A DNA stretch of 64,000 bases, taken from Paenibacillus sp. FSL H8-0537 (GTDB lineage Bacteria > Bacillota > Bacilli > Paenibacillales > Paenibacillaceae). The notes beneath the pieces are model-generated. The model did not search any database. It was not told the origin of the DNA and was given only the letters and a program-made list of their open reading frames with translations. A program made the translations under genes and the position numbers. Shown piece after piece: positions 61,132-64,000 of the stretch. The stretch is from the NCBI RefSeq assembly GCF_038051995.1, contig NZ_CP150290.1:5260001-5324000 (forward strand). The letters are read 5' to 3'. Positions within the stretch are counted from its first letter, which is position 1, and each line of letters opens with the position of its first letter.

Positions 61132-63364
61132 TCGTCACCCTTCCCTGCAATAATCCATAGCTTCCTAGCAGCTGCATGACACCAGGCAAAAACCACAGCT
61201 GTGCAGTTGTCCGCACCTCTCCTGTTACAGCTGTGGAAACACCAGACAGAGTAACCCCGCTATTTTGCTCAATAACCGCAATCATTCTAGACACGACTGC
61301 TTCTTTGTTAGCGCCGCCATGCAGAAGCATAAAAAGCCGCAAATAATCGGTATACGAAATTTCTACATTGACATATTTAGATAACGGGGCCGATCCCCGA
61401 TTGGCAAATGCGAGCATGTCTTCCATCGTCTTCTCCAAGCCATAAATAAGCGAGCAAGATAAAATCAAGAGGGGATGTCCAGCAGGTCGGCAAGTAGACA
61501 ACCCTTCCATAGTGCGAATTGCCATGCGTACGCTAAACAGCTCGCCATAAGCTGCGGCCACATTGCCTATGCGATTATGAAAACCATAAATCACATATTC
61601 GGCTTCTTGATTATGAAAGGTCAGCGCCTGCGTGAGCTCAGCGGTATCCCCATATTCAAGCATCATCTTCAATTGCTGCGGGGCAAAAAACGAATATCGC
61701 TGCAATACATACTCGCCAAAATATACAGTATCTCTAGCCTGCTCCAGCATATCGGCTACCCCGCCGAACAAGCCATTTGAAAGCTCCGCAGAAGCTTCAG
61801 CCTGAGCATGGGCATCGTCGCCAAACGTTTTTGTTTCAACATTTGAGCCTTGCGCAGCGGCTGCATTAAATTGCAAATTTCCATTGTAGCGCTCTTCCAG
61901 CTGATTAAATATTGCCTGCTGTTCTTCTGAACCAGCAACGCTTTGAAAACCCTCCAGCATGTTGCCTGCCTTTTTCCATAACGAGCCTAGCTGCTTTTCT
62001 TGCTCTTTACGCTGCTTTTCGAGTCCTTCATTTGCTAGCTCCTGCTGACGCTTGGCAATAATAGTACCTGGCTGAACATACAGACCTGCATATTGTCCAG
62101 ACTGCATAATCATTTTCGCTAATCCAGTATGGAGTATGGTTGAGTAACGATCTACTAGATCAAGCAGCACCGTAAATGCTGAGGTGAATCCACTTGCTTC
62201 GTTATGAAAAGCTGTATACGACTGAGCCTGATCATCCAGTTCAGCTCCATATTCAGTGAACCAAGCGTCGGGTAAAATCAGCTGGTCCGCTGTCTTTTGT
62301 ATATCCTGCAGTTCAGAGACCGCTCCGGACGGCAAAGATTGCAAATCCGAGCCTACGACTTGTTTGCCAGATACGCGGTCATATCCGCTATAGGCGGGAG
62401 ACTGTTTCGCCTTGCTTTCAACCCGCCGCATTTCCTCATTCAACAGCCTTGCTTGCTCCAGCTCGTCCTTCGCCGTGCTTTGCAGCTCTACATGCTCGCG
62501 CATCACCTTAGCGCTCAGTTTCTTGAGCTCATTAATCAGCGTAATTGCTTCTGATTTATATTCCGCTCTTTCCTGCGTATATTTTGGTGCTTTGCCTGCG
62601 GCTATTAATTGCTCGTCAACGATGACCCAGCCGGCATATTCCTCATAACGCCGACTAAGCGATGCTGCTGTCCCATCTCCTGCTCTTGAGATATCCAGCT
62701 CCCCATACGGCAGAAGCGCCTTCAAGCCGCTTGTTCCCACTGCATCAGAAGCCTGCTTTTGCAAGGCTAATATACGAGCGATACTCGCTTGGCGATTGTC
62801 ATACAGCTTGCGCAGCTGCTCCAGCAGGTCCACTGTCACAGCCGACTCCTTCATCGCCTCCGACATAGGAGTAAACTTGGAAGCCAGCTCCAGTGTAAAA
62901 TCAATCGGTGCTTTATATTTCATCTCTTCCAGCACCTGTCTTTCAAACACCTTATGGCTGCCCAATACCGCTGCCTGATCCGTATGTGAATGGACTACAT
63001 TGGCATCAATTGGCCGAGAAAAAGCAGCGGATGATGCACTACGCTCCACATTCGCTTTTACAACCTCGCTATAAATCGTATCTGCACTTGTCCCGCCTCG
63101 CCCAAATAATCCGTATTGCTCATAAAGCTGACTATCGAAGGCAGATAATACGGATCGTATACCTGCTCTAGCTGCATCCTCGGTTATTTTATGGAGAGCT
63201 GCTATTCTGGCGTAATCAATAAGGATGGACATGAACAGCAAAAGCGACGATAGCACCATAGCGGAAAATATAGTAACTGCACCTTCACGCCGCCACAGCC
63301 ATTTGCGTAAGCAGCTTTTTCTGGCTACATACTGACTCAGCCTTTCAGATCGGCTTGCTTTCAT
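61088..63364 (-). CDS. TadG-like/DUF5702 pilus locus protein
   Basis: A 758-residue membrane-anchored protein. The N-terminal REGAVTIFSAMVLSSLLLFMSILIDYARIAALHKITEDAARAGIRSVLSAFDSQLYEQYGLF stretch, here in outline, is the Tad pilin-like membrane segment of DUF5702 proteins; a long extracellular helical region with coiled-coil character (KELSAK, EQARLLNEEMRRVESKAKQ) follows. It overlaps the upstream TadE-like gene by 4 bp and the next gene by 44 bp. Its role in the Tad apparatus is structural or unknown. Confidence 0.8.
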   Translation of the reverse strand: MKASRSERLSQYVARKSCLRKWLWRREGAVTIFSAMVLSSLLLFMSILIDYARIAALHKITEDAARAGIRSVLSAFDSQLYEQYGLFGRGGTSADTIYSEVVKANVERSASSAAFSRPIDANVVHSHTDQAAVLGSHKVFERQVLEEMKYKAPIDFTLELASKFTPMSEAMKESAVTVDLLEQLRKLYDNRQASIARILALQKQASDAVGTSGLKALLPYGELDISRAGDGTAASLSRRYEEYAGWVIVDEQLIAAGKAPKYTQERAEYKSEAITLINELKKLSAKVMREHVELQSTAKDELEQARLLNEEMRRVESKAKQSPAYSGYDRVSGKQVVGSDLQSLPSGAVSELQDIQKTADQLILPDAWFTEYGAELDDQAQSYTAFHNEASGFTSAFTVLLDLVDRYSTILHTGLAKMIMQSGQYAGLYVQPGTIIAKRQQELANEGLEKQRKEQEKQLGSLWKKAGNMLEGFQSVAGSEEQQAIFNQLEERYNGNLQFNAAAAQGSNVETKTFGDDAHAQAEASAELSNGLFGGVADMLEQARDTVYFGEYVLQRYSFFAPQQLKMMLEYGDTAELTQALTFHNQEAEYVIYGFHNRIGNVAAAYGELFSVRMAIRTMEGLSTCRPAGHPLLILSCSLIYGLEKTMEDMLAFANRGSAPLSKYVNVEISYTDYLRLFMLLHGGANKEAVVSRMIAVIEQNSGVTLSGVSTAVTGEVRTTAQLWFLPGVMQLLGSYGLLQGRVTNGRYETTQTIGWSY

Positions 63365-64000
63365 TTTTCACCTCCATTTAATGATCCTTTGGCGTTACTC
63401 TTACTGTCTTGTTTGCTATAGGTGGATAGCACCTGACTAGCCTGTTCCTTCCCGCTGCCCTGAGGACTGCCAGCAAATTTAGCCGTATAATATCTAACCA
63501 AATCAACGCCACGAATAAAATCGACAGGATCGGTAACCGGGCTGGAAGCAACCGTCTTAGGCTCCCGAATGCCTAAGATACGCTCAAGCGGCTGCATAGA
63601 CACAGGCTGTAAAAGCTTTGTCTCAATATGGCGCTGAATGACCGTACGATGGTAGCCAATGCTCCCCTCAAAAGGAAGCCCTCGCTCAGCATCCATCCAC
63701 CCTGCAGCCGCTGCCATTTTTTGTTCAGGCAAGCTATCCCCAGCAGCCCCTTCCAAAGGCAAAACTAACTGGAAATCCGTTGACTCGGTGCCTAAGCCGA
63801 ACAAAGAGCTGAGCATCCGCTCCTCATTCATTCGCCAGTATAGGCTATCGTATTCACCTTCCGGCAGTAGGCCCGTCCGCGGATTACGGAAGCTGTTATC
63901 CCAACCGAAGGCCGTACGCTCCGTCGTAACGGAAGCCGAATAATAAAGCACTGTCTTCTGGTACATGTACATCCCAAGCAGGAGAAACAACAAAATAACA
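63361..64000 (-). CDS. TadE-like protein (partial, 5' end outside window)
   Basis: The visible 213 codons are open to the right edge, so the start is missing. The visible part begins in a hydrophobic membrane segment (VILLFLLLGMYMYQKT) followed by an extracellular region of about 195 residues with charged and proline-rich segments. Position and the membrane segment suggest another TadE-like minor pilin-type protein. A 4-bp overlap (ATGA) connects it with the next gene. Confidence 0.75.
   Translation of the reverse strand, partial: VILLFLLLGMYMYQKTVLYYSASVTTERTAFGWDNSFRNPRTGLLPEGEYDSLYWRMNEERMLSSLFGLGTESTDFQLVLPLEGAAGDSLPEQKMAAAAGWMDAERGLPFEGSIGYHRTVIQRHIETKLLQPVSMQPLERILGIREPKTVASSPVTDPVDFIRGVDLVRYYTAKFAGSPQGSGKEQASQVLSTYSKQDSKSNAKGSLNGGEK

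Overview
The window is chromosomal DNA of an endospore-forming Gram-positive bacterium, very probably a Paenibacillus. This rests on a gerA-type spore germination operon, YesM/YesN-type two-component control of a sugar ABC transporter, many c-di-GMP proteins, strong AGGAGG-type ribosome binding sites, TTG/GTG starts and intergenic hairpin repeats. No rRNA, tRNA, CRISPR array, prophage or intact insertion sequence was seen. The genus assignment is inference.

Layout. 1-6709: a minus-strand operon of an FMN-dependent monooxygenase and a dipeptide-type ABC transporter whose two ATPases are fused; it is cut by the left edge. 6710-7440: non-coding, repeat-like. 7442-9232: an ABC exporter behind a strong Fur box. 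9376-15227: a sugar ABC transporter with its response regulator and sensor kinase. 15382-18191: aldehyde dehydrogenase, DUF1904, DUF1540 with a hairpin leader, and an iron-regulated CWC protein that runs into a 98-bp tandem repeat. 18192-26807: a c-di-GMP block (two paralogous GGDEF-EAL proteins, a receiver/BTAD regulator, a diguanylate cyclase) that also contains fur. 26906-28316: an SDR oxidoreductase and a Fur-box-controlled AraC-type regulator. 28465-32629: germination operon (A, B, C and a small fourth membrane protein). 32643-41707: a DUF1349 protein, two acetyltransferases, a UvrD-type helicase, a PAS-HD-GYP protein, ferritin, DUF1450, an S41 protease, a Gfo/Idh/MocA pseudogene and a HAD phosphatase. 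42074-45864: sulfate ABC transporter, flanked by two copies of a structured palindromic element. 46394-55791: IMPACT protein, pgi, a hydroxyisobutyrate-dehydrogenase-like enzyme, DUF420, a deletion scar of a second sugar-uptake locus, ppnP, tkt, purU and nfo. 55894-64000: DUF2621, a lipoprotein, an epimerase and the end of a Tad-type pilus/secretion locus, cut by the right edge.

Functional threads. Iron: fur lies in the window, and five 19-bp Fur-box matches (13 to 17 of 19) precede fur, the ABC exporter, the CWC protein, the AraC-type regulator and the DUF1450 protein; ferritin is next to the last. Sulfur: the sulfate operon and the monooxygenase operon share an upstream GTAT/TAGGRATWAT-type element. 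c-di-GMP: five genes would make or break the messenger.

Most novel signals. (1) Two about 170-220-bp intergenic palindromes, at 41711-41927 and 46045-46217, whose 12-bp closing stems differ in sequence but both pair perfectly, with conserved flanking blocks. (2) A 98-bp two-hairpin repeat, tandem at 17879-18178 and again at 53428-53590, that supplies the last 18 codons of one gene and lies just upstream of tkt. (3) A fusion scar that keeps the cre site, ribosome binding site and first 52 codons of an LplB-type permease joined to a YesN-type HTH fragment.
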